Source: Drechmeria coniospora
Taxonomy: Eukaryota > Ascomycota > Sordariomycetes > Hypocreales > Ophiocordycipitaceae
Assembly: GCF_001625195.1 (NCBI RefSeq)
Contig: NC_054391.1
Location: 9,190,552 to 9,254,551 of the forward strand
Direction of reading: 5' to 3'
DNA length: 64,000 nucleotides
Below are positions 1-11,313 of this stretch, piece after piece; within the stretch, counting starts at the first letter, position 1, and the number at the start of each line of letters is the position of its first letter. Under the pieces are notes generated by a model, which had not been told where the DNA came from, did not search any database, and saw nothing but the letters and a program-made list of their open reading frames with translations. The position numbers and the translations under genes were made by a program.

Positions 1-1908
1 CGAGGGTACCTGCCGTGCGGGTTGGCGGTCAGTGGCAGCAGCTGCTACGGGCTGGCGGCAGGGGTCTGTGTTGCCTGGCGTCGTTGCTCGCCTCGAGAAA
101 TGACCGCAGAAGGGTGCCGGCGGCGACGTCATGGCACGCCGCAGCGGTATTGCTCCTATTCCCGCCACGGCTCATGGAAGCCAGCCATGCTCGGTGCAGC
201 ATCGGACGGAGTTCAGTCAGTCCAAGCAAAGAATGTAATACCGCCAGCGACGACGATGACTCTTGGCGGGCGTCGGCCAAGGTTCGAAACCAAGACGGCG
301 CACAGGTCTTGCTTTTGGCAACTGCTTCCTGCTCCCGCCAGTGGTACGTGCACGCATGTACAGGTACACCGAGCGGTACATGCCCACCTGCTTGTGCGCG
401 CAACTGCTGTGATTATTACAGTAAAACTAGGTGCACCAAGCAAGTACACTGGCGGTACGGAGCCATCGAGAGCATGTATTTGTGAGCGCACCGAGTACTT
501 GTACTTGTACGTGTACTTGCATGGTTGCACATGCTGCGCGCACGTCCTCTCGCACGTACCTGCATGCCCATCTGCATCATGGTGCTCCGTATCCCTTGTC
601 TTTTCGCCTTGTGCATGTACGGAGCACAGCATGTATTATTACATGCACACTTGTGCGGCTGCCACACGGGTGAGCACTCGGCATCAGGCATGACGCTGAC
701 CGTACCAGTGGCGGTACATGTGCATGACAGTGCTCCGTGCCTGTATAGAGCACACGGGTACCATTACTAGGTGCTCTACAGCAGTACGGGACGCGCACAC
801 GCCCTTGCTCATGGTACGGCACCCAGGCACCTACCATTAGTACTAGGTATTAGGTCTAGTACTTGGGGAACAACTGGTAAGCACCTAGTACCATGACAAC
901 CACATGTAGGTACTGTAGGCACGCCGTACACAGTAATTCCTGTACTGTACAGCAATTCCTGTACTGTATCGTTACTGGTATTGCTTTAATGTGTCCCGTC
1001 GTGTACGTGCATAAACACCTACATGGGCTGGCCAGCCAAGCAACTCATCGTCCATTCCGTGCGCCGTGCAGTGCTGGTACCGAGCACGCCCACGGTGCGG
1101 AGTGCACAGGAGCCGTTTCGCCTCTGCACGGCGCAGGTAGCACGGCCGTTGCCGTCACGGCAGTTGAAGCCGCACGCCGCCCCGCGTGCTTCGTTGCGTG
1201 CTCTGCCTTTTCCCCGCCGCCTTCTGCACCGACAATACCGCCCACACCTACCACCACGACAATGACCGGTATTGCAGAGGCCCTGGCGAGAATGGAATAT
1301 TCGTCCAACGAGCTTGAAGAGGCTGCGACGACCACGCCGGCCGTTTTCCTTCTGCCCTCTCCTCTCGGCCCACCCCTCCCACCCTCCTACCCCCGACGCC
1401 CTGGCGGTGCAGGTATTGGCAGCTGCGCTACAGGTGCACTATTGGTTGGTGCTGTGCTGGCTCTGCTGTTCTCCCACTTGTTCAACTAATACTACCTACC
1501 TAGTAGGCACTTACAGTACTTGCCTAGTAAATAGTGCTCGGTACCTACCACCGCCATCATCTCATTATTGCTGCCCTCGCCCAAACGCTACACATGCGCC
1601 CGAGGGCTGGTACTCGGTACTCGTCCGCACGCAGCGGCAGGACTATTGGCATCAGGTACCCGGTACGGGAATGCACGAGCATCTACCGGCTCCGAGCATC
1701 ATGCTCGAGCGAATGGTGCGGGAAGTCGAGTACGTGTTCCCCGTAACGCGCTAGAAGATTCTCCATGGACTTGCCATCCGAGTCGGCACGCATGGCCATC
1801 GCATGTCGGCATGGCATCGCATGCCGGCATGGCATCGCTCGTCAGCAGGCAATATCAACGCCACCAATCCACCACCCTCTGTCCGTCGACCCGTACGGAC
1901 ACCCGCCC

Positions 1909-1990
1909 TCTCCTCCTCGGCCTCCTCCTCGGCCTCCTCCTCGGGCCTCCTCCTCGACCTCCTCCTCGACCTCCTCCTCGACCTCGTCCT
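1909..1990. repeat. 12-bp CCTCCTCCTCGG-type minisatellite
   Basis: This is a pyrimidine-rich tandem array of CCTCCTCCTCGG/A units, about seven copies. The related word CCTCCTCCTCGGC recurs near 2065 and 2107. It lies in a gene-poor stretch, and the Ser/Pro-rich or Glu/Arg-rich ORFs that cross it are products of the repeat rather than evidence of a gene. Confidence 0.85.
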
Positions 1991-3160
1991 TTTTTCCCTC
2001 ATCTCACGGCTCATTCCCACCAATCTTGGTCGCACAAGCGTCCGTCGCCGATGACATGCGCTCCCTCCTCCTCGGCGCAACGGCGAGGGAGCCGGCGTCG
2101 GCATCCTCCTCGGCCCCCACCCCCCCACCCCCTCCTCGGTGGCCGTTGCGATGCATGCTAACCGCATGCGCTTGGCTCCTGGCCACGACCGTCGACGAAT
2201 GTGCTTGCTTCCACGGCATGCCAGGTAGCCGCGTCAGACGCTTTGCCGATCTAGGCTCCGCGGAAGCGAACGTGCCGTCCAGTCCTGCGCCATTGTCGAC
2301 CACCACTCGCACTGCCAGCGTACGGTGCGCAGTGCGCGAGGCCGTGTCGTCCGGACGAGGTCCGCCCGGCGATCAAGCGCGTGCGCCTCGCGCTCGTGCC
2401 ATGTGCATGCACTGTGCTGCGCACGGGACCTCTGTCGCCACAGGCGCATGGACGAGTAACTGCCTGCACATGCAAGTGCTGCAGGTGCTGCAGGCGCTGT
2501 AAGTGCTGTAAGGGTACCGAGTACGGAGCACGGTAGGTGCACTTGCACCGTGGTTACCGCTGTAATTGCGCCCGAGCACTTGCGTTTGACGGCCACACGC
2601 CCACCACCCAGCCCGATTCCATACCGCCCCGCCCGGGGATCCGCTCGCCAAGCCCGTTTTTACACCGAAGTAATAAGTACTGTAAGTGCTCCGTACTTGG
2701 GCTACGGGTTCACCTCTGCCCAAACTCATGCGCCGGCTTCCTCGCTCCGTTTGGGGTGCACTCGAGTACTTCAGGGCCATGTGCAGGTACTCGTGAGCGT
2801 TCGAGGCACGAACCGGCGCTGGAGAAGTCGGGGCAACATGCATCGTTCAGGCGATGATGCACGCACCAGGCCGTAGCGGTAGCAAATGCACCTACGCCTG
2901 CTACGGCACGGCGTGCAGAAAGCAAACAGCAATACCGACCGGTACGGCACCCTTGCTTGTACGCAGTACGTAGTAAGGTGTATTACCGGGCACTAGGCAA
3001 GTAATGTACGTGCATGCAAGTACGGAGTAACGACGACAACTAGTGCTCCGTACAGCTACAACTACTACATACTACAGTAGGTACTTGCATGAGATGCACA
3101 AGTGAGTGCATGTACTGCAAGCACAAGTACTAATGACAGCTACAAGCAACGCAGCTGCGC

Positions 3161-3259
3161 ACCTACAGCACACCCACAGCACACCTACAGCACACCTACA
3201 GCACACCTACAGCACACCTACAGCACATCTACAGCACACCTACAGCACACCTACAGCAC
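3161..3259. repeat. 11-bp tandem repeat, nine copies
   Basis: Nine consecutive copies of the 11-mer ACCTACAGCAC span exactly 99 bp. Only two copies carry single substitutions (ACCCACAGCAC at 3172 and ATCTACAGCAC at 3227). Because 11 is not a multiple of three, the array cycles through all frames and is unlikely to be coding. The near identity suggests recent expansion. Confidence 0.95.
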
Positions 3260-4068
3260 GGCGAGCCTGATGACGCAACCGACAACCTCCGCTCCCTCGC
3301 CTCGAGCATCGTCAACGTCCGTCGTCCGTCGTCATCACGAATCCAAACCTCGCCTCCACCACCCCCTTGGCCGTGCCTCCGTCGGAGGATCCCCACGCCG
3401 CCGCGCGTACAAGCAAATCCTACCCGTTCTCGTAACCCATCGTAGCGTGGCGGATGGACCACCATCGTCATCGCTCGCACACGCGACACGCCAAGAAAAC
3501 CTTCCCCTCGTGCGTTTTAGCGTGCGCTCATTCCCCACGCCCCCCTTTGTCTTCCCGCCCGCGGCCCCTCTGGACGCCCATGCAGGTGTGCGTGTAATAT
3601 ACTGTACTGCGGGTTCTGCGAGCGCTCCGTCGAGCACCGTGGGTGTGGCCATCGCGGGAGCGAGAGCGAGGCAAGCATTCCCGCCGTGCTTGGATGAAAT
3701 GGAAGCGATGCCATGGGCCCACCTGGCCGAACACGACCGCACGCTCCGTCCTCATTCCACGACGCAATTGCATTTCTGACCTTTCTGGGCCAGGGGGGCA
3801 TGCCGTCTTTTTTCTTGGGGCCAGCTTGCCGGGGGGGGCGACTTGGGACGCTCAAGGAACGAGCAGGTTGGCATTTCTTTTTCTCGACGCTGCGCGACAA
3901 GTGCCAGCGCAATACATGTACTGCTGCGTGTGGCAGGTATGCCGCTGCATACGGAGTACTGTAGGTAGTAGGGAGGTACGGAGTAAGTACCTAGGTACCT
4001 ATTTACTACTATACATTACTCCGTAATCTACGTACTTACTTACCTACTACTAGCTCTAGTACCTAGTA

Positions 4069-4148
4069 CGGTGGGGTGGCAAAAATGTCGATTCAATTTG
4101 TAGGAGTAGCACCACCAAAACTGAATCGTCACTTTTGTCAAGTGACTG
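4069..4148. mobile_element. 80-bp foldback (MITE-like) element, copy 1
   Basis: This 80-bp unit closely matches the sequences at 11082-11161 and 35338-35417. Its arms form an imperfect inverted repeat: GGCAAAAATGTCGATTCA on the left is matched on the opposite strand near the right end. The termini are CGGT and ACTG (CAGT and ACTG in the other two copies), and TA precedes the left end. It has no coding capacity. TA flanks and CAGT termini fit a miniature element mobilised by a Tc1/mariner-type transposase, but no such transposase is present, so that assignment is inference. Confidence 0.75.
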
Positions 4149-5297
4149 CACCTAGTATTACCTAGTGCTACCTAGGTAGGCACCGATGTCTCTACTGTAC
4201 TCCGTACTCCGTTCAGTGGGCGTACATGTAAGGATTACAACCATTACTAGGTACAATGATAGCTACGAGGAGCCTGCTGTACAGTACCAAGTGCCTTGGT
4301 ACCTGGAACCTACTTATAGTAGTAATGGTAGGGGCCTCTGATTGCTGTAGTTGCACGGTGCCTGCTACAGTACTCCGTACTTACTACTAGGTACCTAGGC
4401 ACCTACAACGGCACCTAATTGTCGCGGTACCAAATACTTGAATACTCCATACTGTACGGAGCATGCACAATTGCTCGCAAGTACAGTGCGGTGCAAGCAA
4501 GGTACCTAGTAGGTGCCCAAAGCTGTACTTGCAGCGGCATATTATTACTTCAGCACTCCCGCGCCGGATAAATAACTGCCAATTACTCCGTAGCTACGTC
4601 GCCATCATGCATCGTGCCCGAGGCACCATAACCGCCAACGATGCATTAGTAAGCATGCTCGTACAGAGTACAAACGCCGTACCTGATACTTGTTGCAAGC
4701 ACACCACACACACACATTGCGCACCTACTTACTTACACCACCACGTATCCGTACCCGTACGGTCCTTGATTCACTGCCATCCCATCACGCACCGCCAATG
4801 GTGCATCAATGCATCCAGCATCAATGCTGCATTAATATTGCTTCCACCAGCCAGCTGCATGACCAGCCACGCGACAGGTTACCGACCGTCCAACCCCCAT
4901 GCCACCAAGCTTGCCAAGCCCGCCACGATCCGTCAGCCCATCGTCGCCGGATCAGGCGGCAAGCGCACCAACCAAGCCGGACTCGTCGCAGTCCGCCCTG
5001 CGCTCGCACACGCTCCACGGTTAACGGCAAGGTTGGAGACGCCGCCAAGCCGGCGCTGGGCCCCTGGGTCAACGTCCGCGTCGGCGTGTTTGGGAGTACG
5101 GGGCGCCGACGAGTAACGCTGCGTCGTCACCTCGGCCAAACGAACTAGCGACGGAGAATGACGTACGAAACACCCTCACGAGTACGCATTGGGTTCGGCG
5201 GAAGAAGCTGCTGCGTCGAAACGCACCAACCTCTCCGTTCGGATGAAGCTTATTGCCGACGCGGTATCCCCTATCCGATAGCTAGCCGACACGAGTA
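4149..5297. other. Intergenic, no gene seen
   Basis: Positions 4149 to about 4720 are GTAC-rich spacer, with words such as ACCTAGTA, TACTCCGTAC and TAGGTACC. From about 4720 to 5297 the sequence is GC-richer with overlapping ORFs on both strands, none having a recognisable domain, intron pattern or convincing start. I annotate nothing here. Confidence 0.6.
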
Positions 5298-5752
5298 GGG
5301 AGCATGACCACACGCAGACGATGCGGAGCATGACCACACGCAGCGATGCGAACCTTGACCAAGGAAGCAAGCAGCACAGCCAGAGAGCCAGAGAGCCAGG
5401 GAGGGAGCATGACCACACGCAGACGATGTGAACCTTGACCAAGGAAGCAAGCAGCACAGCCAGAGACCCAGAGACCCAGCGAGCCAGAGACAAAGAGAAG
5501 CCAGAGACCCAGAGACTCAGCGAGCCAGAGACCCAGAGACTCAGCGACCCAGAGACCCAGAGACCCAGAGACCCAGAGACCCAGAGACCCAGAGACCCAG
5601 AGAATCAGAGAATCAGAGACCCGGCGAGCCATAGACCCAGAGACCCGGCGAGCCAGAGGCCCAGTGCAGAGACCCAGAGTCCCAGCGAGCCAGAGACCCA
5701 GAGTCCCAGAGTCCCAGAGTCCCAGACACCCAGACACCCAGTGAGCCTACCG
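5298..5752. repeat. Compound tandem repeat (about 100-bp duplication plus 8-bp CCCAGAGA array)
   Basis: The left part holds two copies of a block that begins GGGAGCATGACCACACGCAG and ends AAGCAGCACAGCCAGAGA, at about 5298-5385 and 5403-5467. From about 5460 to 5745 it becomes a long 8-bp array of CCCAGAGA, with GCGAGCCAGAGA and CCCAGAGT variants. ORFs through it read as Arg-Asp-Pro-Glu-Thr-Gln or Trp-Val-Ser-Gly-Ser-Leu-Gly-Leu repeats and are not credible genes. Confidence 0.92.
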
Positions 5753-5813
5753 ATTGGCAAAAAGGCGGCCCAACGCAGCGGCAGCCAGTCACAAGCGTGT
5801 GTGGTCGCCGGTA

Positions 5814-5880
5814 CCATGGAGGGGCAAAAATATACTTACATGGAGGGGCAAAAATATACATGGAGGGGCAAAAATATCAA
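5814..5880. repeat. Three copies of an about 20-bp CATGGAGGGGCAAAAATAT repeat
   Basis: The word CATGGAGGGGCAAAAATA occurs three times at roughly 20-25-bp spacing. It ends 14 bp before the 3' end of the tRNA-Asp gene, which reads on the minus strand, so the array lies just downstream of the tRNA. No function is evident. Confidence 0.85.
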
Positions 5881-5893
5881 GACCAGCATCGAT

Positions 5894-5965
5894 CTCTCCC
5901 GCCGGGAATTGAACCCGGGTCTCAAGCGTGACAAGCTTGCATACTGACCACTATACTACGGAAGA
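5894..5965 (-). tRNA. tRNA-Asp (anticodon GUC)
   Basis: Read on the minus strand, this 72-nt segment folds as a complete tRNA. A 7-bp acceptor stem (TCTTCCG with CGGGAGA, one G-T pair) is followed by U8-A9 and a D-arm containing AGTGGTCAGT. The anticodon stem CAAGC/GCTTG closes the loop TTGTCAC, with anticodon GTC. The T-arm is CCGGG-TTCAATT-CCCGG, followed by a discriminator G. It has no intron. The GTTCAATTCCC T-arm (internal B-box) and the A-box region are intact, so it should be transcribed by RNA polymerase III. The anticodon and overall shape match fungal tRNA-Asp. Confidence 0.95.
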
Positions 5966-6225
5966 CTAGCAACTGTGATCAGTTGTCGTAGTGGGGTGTT
6001 GTGAAGTTGCCCCCACTAATGAGATACATATGCCCTGTTTTATGACTCGCCGGTTCACAGTATGCCGTCCGACTCACGTCATCGACCACTACTTACACTA
6101 TTACAACCTTACCTTACTTACCTACCCTACACTGACTGACGCTTGATGAGCTTGGCAACCCATGGCACTGACTAGGTGCCATCAATCGTTGTCGCGAAAC
6201 CGAGTCTTCTCTACCATTGCGTCTA

Positions 6226-6533
6226 CGTATACTCGGCTCGAAACAGCTTGTGGGTGATTGTACGTGTAGAACTCCGCAGTCCTACACAAACTCCGTGCTT
6301 TTGCCTCTACTTAAACTCGGCTCGAACCAGTCTGTGGGTGATTGTACATATTGAAGCTCGGAACCACAGCAAATCATCGTGTAGAGAACTCCGTAGTCCT
6401 ACACAAGCTCCGTGCTTTTGCCTCTACCTATACTCGGCTCGAACCAGTCTGTGGGTGATTGTACATGTTGAAGCTCGGCACCGCAGCAAATCATCGTGTA
6501 AAACTCCCTAGTCCTACGCAAACTCCGTAGTCG
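6226..6533. repeat. Tandem repeat of about 117 bp, three copies
   Basis: Each copy begins near ACTCGGCTCGAA, contains TGTGGGTGATTGTAC, and ends with CCTACACAAACTCCGTGCTT or a variant. Copies start near 6228, 6312 and 6429. Copies 2 and 3 contain an extra segment of about 35 bp (GAAGCTCGG...CAGCAAATCATCGTG) that copy 1 lacks, so the array holds an internal insertion or deletion. It lies between the tRNA and the 3' end of the striatin gene. Confidence 0.9.
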
Positions 6534-7037
6534 TGATGCCGATGCTGGTAGGTACACGGTGCCGTCGACGGACCACCCTTCATTGCACAACACAAACACA
6601 AACCTCAACCCCTACGCGAGAGGCGAATCGACAACAAACCAACCCTTGCTGCCCCGACATGTTACCAATGCCGTCTACCTGGCAAGAACATACCATACAT
6701 TAGGCTGTACACCCCATGGCGCGTGCGAGAGGTGCCATGGATCGCAGGCATCATGCGCAGAAATAGACATCCATCCGTACCAACGAGGCGCCCCTGGCGG
6801 CTGCTCGGCCGCTCATCCTCTCCTTGTTCGTCCCCGTGCTCGCACGACAGCTGCACGCGACACGGCCGTGCCCGCGGCAGGCTCCCCCACACCCGAGAGG
6901 CTGCCTCTGGCTGCCGACGTGCTCCTCCTCAGCCATGGCCGTGGCGAAGGCGAAAGGGTGGACCATGATGTTACGCCGTCTTCTCGTCGGCTGGCTCGGA
7001 GCCCATTCTCGTGCAACGACGCTCGACGCCGAGCGTG

Positions 7038-9788
7038 TCACCGGGCAAAGACCTTGACGACGCCGTCCCCGCCGCCGCTGACCACCCACTTGCCGTCCTG
7101 GCTCCAGACGCACGAGCAGACGCCCTCGCCGCGCATCACCCGGTGGCTCGACACCTCCTGCGTGCAGGTCCGCTTCTCGAGGCTCCAGAACCGCAGCGAC
7201 GCGTCGTGGCCGGCGCTGACGAGCTCCCGGCCGTCGGGGCTCAGCGACAGGCTCGAGATGGCGTCGGGGTGCGCGAGCATGTTGTAGGTGCATTGCCCTG
7301 CTTCGCGTTAGCCGCTGCGCCCCCCCCGCTCGGGGCTCGCTTACCGCTGTTGGCGTCAAAGAAGCGCACGAAGCGATCCTCGTGCCCCGTGATGATGGTG
7401 CCCTCGACGCCCGAGCCGGCCATGGACCGCCCCCCCGTCGGCCCGCCCGCACCGGCCTCGTCCTCGCCGCCGATGCTGTGGGCGTGGTGGCCGCTGCCGT
7501 GGTCGAGGCCCGTCGTCGTGGCCACGACGCCGTTGACGGCCGTCTTCATCGACCCGTCCGACGTCTCCATGCTGTCCATCTGGCCGACCTGCTCCCCCGT
7601 CCTCGCGTCGTAGACGACGACGGCCGCGTCGGCGTACGAGACGACAAAGGTCTCGCCCGAGCTCCCGAGGGGCGCGATGCACGTCGGGCTCGCCGCCGAC
7701 CCGTCCGACCTCGTGATGACGTGCACGAGCGTGTGGTGAAAGGGCGAGCTGGACGCGACCGACGGCTGCGGCGAGCTGGAGAAGGCGCTGCCCGAGCTCA
7801 TCGAGTTGCCGCGCACGCGACCGCCGCGGCCCGAGGCCGGCGCGCGGTTCGATGCCGGCTGCGGCGAGCTCAGCTGCGGCGGCGGCGCGCTGACGGACCA
7901 GAGGCGCACGGTGCCGTCGGCGGCGCCCGAGACGACGAGTATCCGGTCGGCGCCGCCGTAGGGGCTCGAGCCGCCGAAGACGGCGCCGAGGGTCGCGGGC
8001 AGGACGCAGAGGGCCCAGACGGCGTCGGTGTGGCCCTCGAGCGTCGCCTTGGGGTCGACGCGCCCGCGCTCCCAGACGCGGATCGTCGCGTCCTGGCCGC
8101 CCGAGAAGATCCAGCCGTCGCCCTGGGCGCGGCCGCCGGTGGAGAAGCTGGGCGACGGCGACCAGGCGGCGAGGGAGAGGACGGCCCCGCCGTGGCCGCG
8201 GTGGGTGAAGTTGGCTGTGACGTCGAGGTCCGAGGCGGCGTTGTGGCCGTCGAGCCGCGGCACGTGGAACCGCTTGATCATACCGTCGTCGCCGGCCGTG
8301 CAGATCTCGGGCTCGCCCGGGCTGCCGCCGCCCGAGAAGATGACGATGCGGACCGTGTCGAGGTGGCCCCGCAGGCCGAAGCGCAGCTTGAAGCTGTTGC
8401 CGTCGGCCCGCTGGCCGGCGCCGAGCCCCAGCTCGTGCTCGCCGCTGCGCCTCCTCGACATGGAGCTCCGTCTCCGGTGGCCGCCGGGGGCCCGGCTGGG
8501 CGACTTGGGCGGGCAGTCGGCGTTGGGGAACACGTCCGTGTCGGGTCTCGTCGGCGACGACTGAACGGCGGCTTGCTGCTGAGCGGCGGCCGCCCCGGGC
8601 TCCGGAAAGGTGCCTTCGGGAAAGTCCCAGCCCTCGACGTCGGCGTCGGGCCGCGCCTTGTCCTGCAGCTCGACGGCGTCGTCCATGCCGCCGAGCGCCT
8701 CGGCCGCCTGGTTCGGCTCGGGGACGGCGTCGTCGACGGCGCGCGTCGTCACCGAGACGGGCGCCCAGTCGTCCGAGTTGGCGTAGACGGGCGGCGGCGG
8801 CGCGTCGGCGGCGGCGGACCGCGCCATGGGCTGCGACTGCATCTCCGTCTGCTTGAGAAAGGTCGAGGGTGGCGGGTGGACGGGCGGTCCGGCGTTGGAC
8901 TGATGGGCCCTCACGTTCATCGAGCTCATGTCCTGGACGTGGTTCGCCACCGGCCGGTTCAGGTGATACTGCCGATCCAGGTGCGGCGGGGCCGCGTGAC
9001 CGCCGTGGAGGCCGTAGGGCTCGACGTCCCGCAGATCCTCCATCACGGGCAAGGGCGGCGAGTCTCGAGGCGGCTGCGGGTTGGCGGGCGTGACCATTAG
9101 ATACATGAACTCGGCCTGGCACTGGTCGAGGAAGGACTTGAGATCGTTTCGTTGCGTGTCGTCATCGGACCGGGGCACCTCGACGCCGTCGACGCCCGGC
9201 ACCGGCACGGTCTGCTTCGCGGATGCTGCTGCTGGGACGAGGTGAGCATGATGGCAGGCGGAGAAGGAGAGGAGGAGGAGGAGGAGGAGGAGGAGGAGGA
9301 GGAAGAGGAGGAGGAAGAGGAGGAAGAGGAGGAGGAGGAGGAGGAGGAGCAAGAGAGGAGCAAGAGAGGAGCAAGAGGACGGGGAGGGGGGTGGGCGACG
9401 GACACTGGAGTTTTTCTTGAATCTTGGCCGCACGTTCATCCTTGGCGACGTCGGCGGCGGCGGCGGCGGCGGCCGGGGCACCCTTGAGCTGGGCGGCCTG
9501 GTCCTTGACCTTTCGCTCGAGCATCGTCACGTACTTCTTGAGGGCCTTTTGGGTGGCGTCGGCCCTCCGCGCCTGTCCCTCGAGGCTGGCTATCCTGCCC
9601 TTCATCTCCTGCTTCTCAATCTCCCACGAGTTCCTGTCGCGCTCGTGACGGTGCCATTCGGTCTGGAGGAATCGCATGACGCCCTGGAGGGTGTACTCGG
9701 TCGCCTGGGGTTGGTTGGCGCCGTTGCCGTGCATGGCCATGGCCATCTCCATGCTGCCGCCCATGCCGTTGCCAACATTGGGGCCCAT
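7038..9788 (-). CDS. pro11: Striatin-family WD40 protein (PRO11 orthologue)
   Basis: This is the regulatory-B''' scaffold of PP2A in the STRIPAK complex, which in filamentous fungi is needed for fruiting-body development and hyphal fusion. Three exons (9788-9404, 9231-7345, 7297-7038) give 843 residues. The N-terminal exon carries the striatin N-domain: a [18 protein letters not shown] amphipathic segment, then coiled coil to about residue 115. A low-complexity middle (about 200-370) precedes C-terminal WD40 repeats from about residue 375, with GHLDTVR, GHTDAVW and [11 protein letters not shown] segments. The last exon restores the reading [14 protein letters not shown] and ends in [15 protein letters not shown]. 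The first intron contains a (GGA)n tract on the plus strand. The start at 9788 is the first ATG that gives the family N-terminus. Overlapping plus-strand ORFs are shadows. Confidence 0.95.
9264..9380. repeat. Intronic (GGA)n purine tract
   Basis: A GGA/GAA array runs from about 9264 to 9349 and is followed by three copies of GCAAGAGAGGA-like units to about 9380. It lies inside the first intron of the striatin gene (9232-9403). On the transcribed sense (minus) strand it is a long CCT/CTC pyrimidine tract, and the intron is 172 nt against 47 nt for the second one. Confidence 0.9.
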
Positions 9789-9935
9789 GGTGGCGCGCCT
9801 CGTCGGTCACGGGGGCGAGATCATGGAGAGGCCAGCGGGGGATCTCCAGTCGGAACCGGGCTGCCGCAGCAGATGCTCGCGGGCGACGGCGGGCAAGCGT
9901 GCGTCGGCCGCGTTCCTCGGCCGGATCGTCGTGGG

Positions 9936-9997
9936 TCGATTGTCGAGCGTCGAGCGTCGAGCGTCGTGCGTCGAGCGTCGATTGTCGTGCGTCGAGG
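9936..9997. repeat. 7-bp GTCGAGC repeat upstream of striatin
   Basis: A short array of GAGCGTC/GTCGTGC units lies about 150 bp upstream of the striatin start codon, in its presumed leader or promoter. It is imperfect, with interspersed GATTGTC words. Confidence 0.8.
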
Positions 9998-11081
9998 ACG
10001 ATGGGGCCTGCCTCGAGAACGATGGCGGGACCTTGATTTCGCCGCAGAATCGATGGGCTGCTCGACTGGCAGGCGTGTGGTGTTGAGGCGAGGCGGATGA
10101 ATATCGACGAAAGCTCCAGCGAAGCAGGTTGTGTGCGGTTGAGTTGGATGTGCTGCTGCTGCACGCTGCTGCTGCTAGCCTCTGCTGGCCATGCTTCCTC
10201 ACCATTGGCCCTGGCAGCAACAAGCAAGGCTCGGCCAATCAGAACGCGTGCCCTCCGCGTGAGGCTGTCAGGCATCAACTTGCCCCTGAGCCGTGCTTCT
10301 CAACTGCCGAGCGAAAAGGGTTCGAGAATACATTTCGGCTACTTCCATGGCTTGGTATCTCGATTTTCGGTGCGAGTAACGGAATGAATTGAACTGCATG
10401 TGCATATTGAGATGACGGTGTAGGCATGTATGTACAGTACCTGTAGGCTGTGGTGCGCAAGGCTGCAGCAGGAGAGGGAGGTGCCCGATTTAGTGAGGTG
10501 AGGACAGCCTGTCACTCCCTAATGCCATCCGCAGTGGGTGTTGCTTCCAGCGGCAACAATACCTACAGCACTCCGTGGCACCTGTAATAACACCTACAAT
10601 AACACCTACTAGCACTCTGTACTTGCACATGCATACCACTGTAGGTACCTACTACCTACTAATACCTACCAGGCATCTATCAATGGATACCGCCTTTTGG
10701 CAACAATGAGTTGATACGAGGCAGCACCAAGATGATGGACCTGGGTTCGTGTGTACCGTCCTCGTCTTGTTCTCGGTCTCCATATCATTCTGCTCAAGTG
10801 CGTGACATCCGACTTGATTCCATTGCGCCGCTCGATAGGTCTGTCTGCTTGTGCTCGTGCCTGAAGCTTGACGCGTACTCAGTTTGATGCTGTGGCAGGT
10901 CGGCACAGCGCCGAGGTTCGTGCCTAGGTACCTAGTAGTCGCCCACAACCGCCCAACCCCCCACCTGAGAGCTCGGTAAGAGCAGTGAAAGTGAAAGTGC
11001 AAGCGCTGTACTTATAGTGCTTACGTACCTACAGTACTCCGTACAGTCTGTAGCTGTTCTTCTACAGTTGGGTTTCTTCTC
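9998..11081. other. Divergent promoter interval of striatin and vps11
   Basis: The two genes diverge, with 1,525 bp between their start codons. I see no ORF of substance. Positions 10560-10680 and 10920-11060 are GTAC/CCTAC-rich spacer, and the right end carries foldback element copy 2. No TATA box is obvious. Confidence 0.5.
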
Positions 11082-11161
11082 CAGTGGGGTGGCAAAAATG
11101 TCGACTCAATTTGTAGGAGTGGCGCTACCAAAACTGAATCGTCATTTTTGTCGACTGACTG
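11082..11161. mobile_element. 80-bp foldback (MITE-like) element, copy 2
   Basis: The termini are CAGT and ACTG, and TA follows the right end. The unit is exactly 80 bp and matches copies 1 and 3 at most positions. The inverted arms pair GGCAAAAATGTCGA with TCGTCATTTTTGTCG-type sequence across a GGCGC centre. It ends 152 bp upstream of the vps11 start codon, so it probably lies in the promoter or leader. Confidence 0.8.
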
Positions 11162-11313
11162 TAGCTCTCTAACTCTCTGCCGACTCCCCACCAACCATCG
11201 TCATCAGTGGCGACGACGGCTCTTCAACGATTCCACCGCTCCGCCCACGACAGCGTCGACGACCGACCGTCTTCACACAAGACGCATGCAAGACGGCGTC
11301 CCCATGCGGCAAG

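Larger units (their letters stand above)
1..4068. other. Gene-poor repeat-rich stretch
   Basis: I see no gene I can support here. ORFs exist on both strands but are low-complexity, rich in Cys, His, Arg and Ser, and none resembles a known family. The sequence alternates GC-rich segments with spacer built from GTAC, TACTTG and TACTCCGTAC words, as at 480-960, 1490-1570, 2930-3150 and 3900-4070. Two tandem repeats inside it are listed separately. An ORF ending at 1489 finishes in a hydrophobic stretch, but it has no recognisable domain or convincing start. Confidence 0.6.

Noticed and set aside
893..1489. 198-codon ORF ending in a hydrophobic segment
   Set aside because: First half is Cys/His/Thr-rich reading of spacer; no domain, and only the last 20 residues look membrane-like.
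7382..9100. 572-codon plus-strand ORF opposite striatin
   Set aside because: Arg/Ala/Val-rich shadow of a GC-rich gene; the opposite strand carries a full striatin protein.
9152..9487. Poly-Glu ORF on the plus strand
   Set aside because: Translation of the (GGA)n tract inside a striatin intron.
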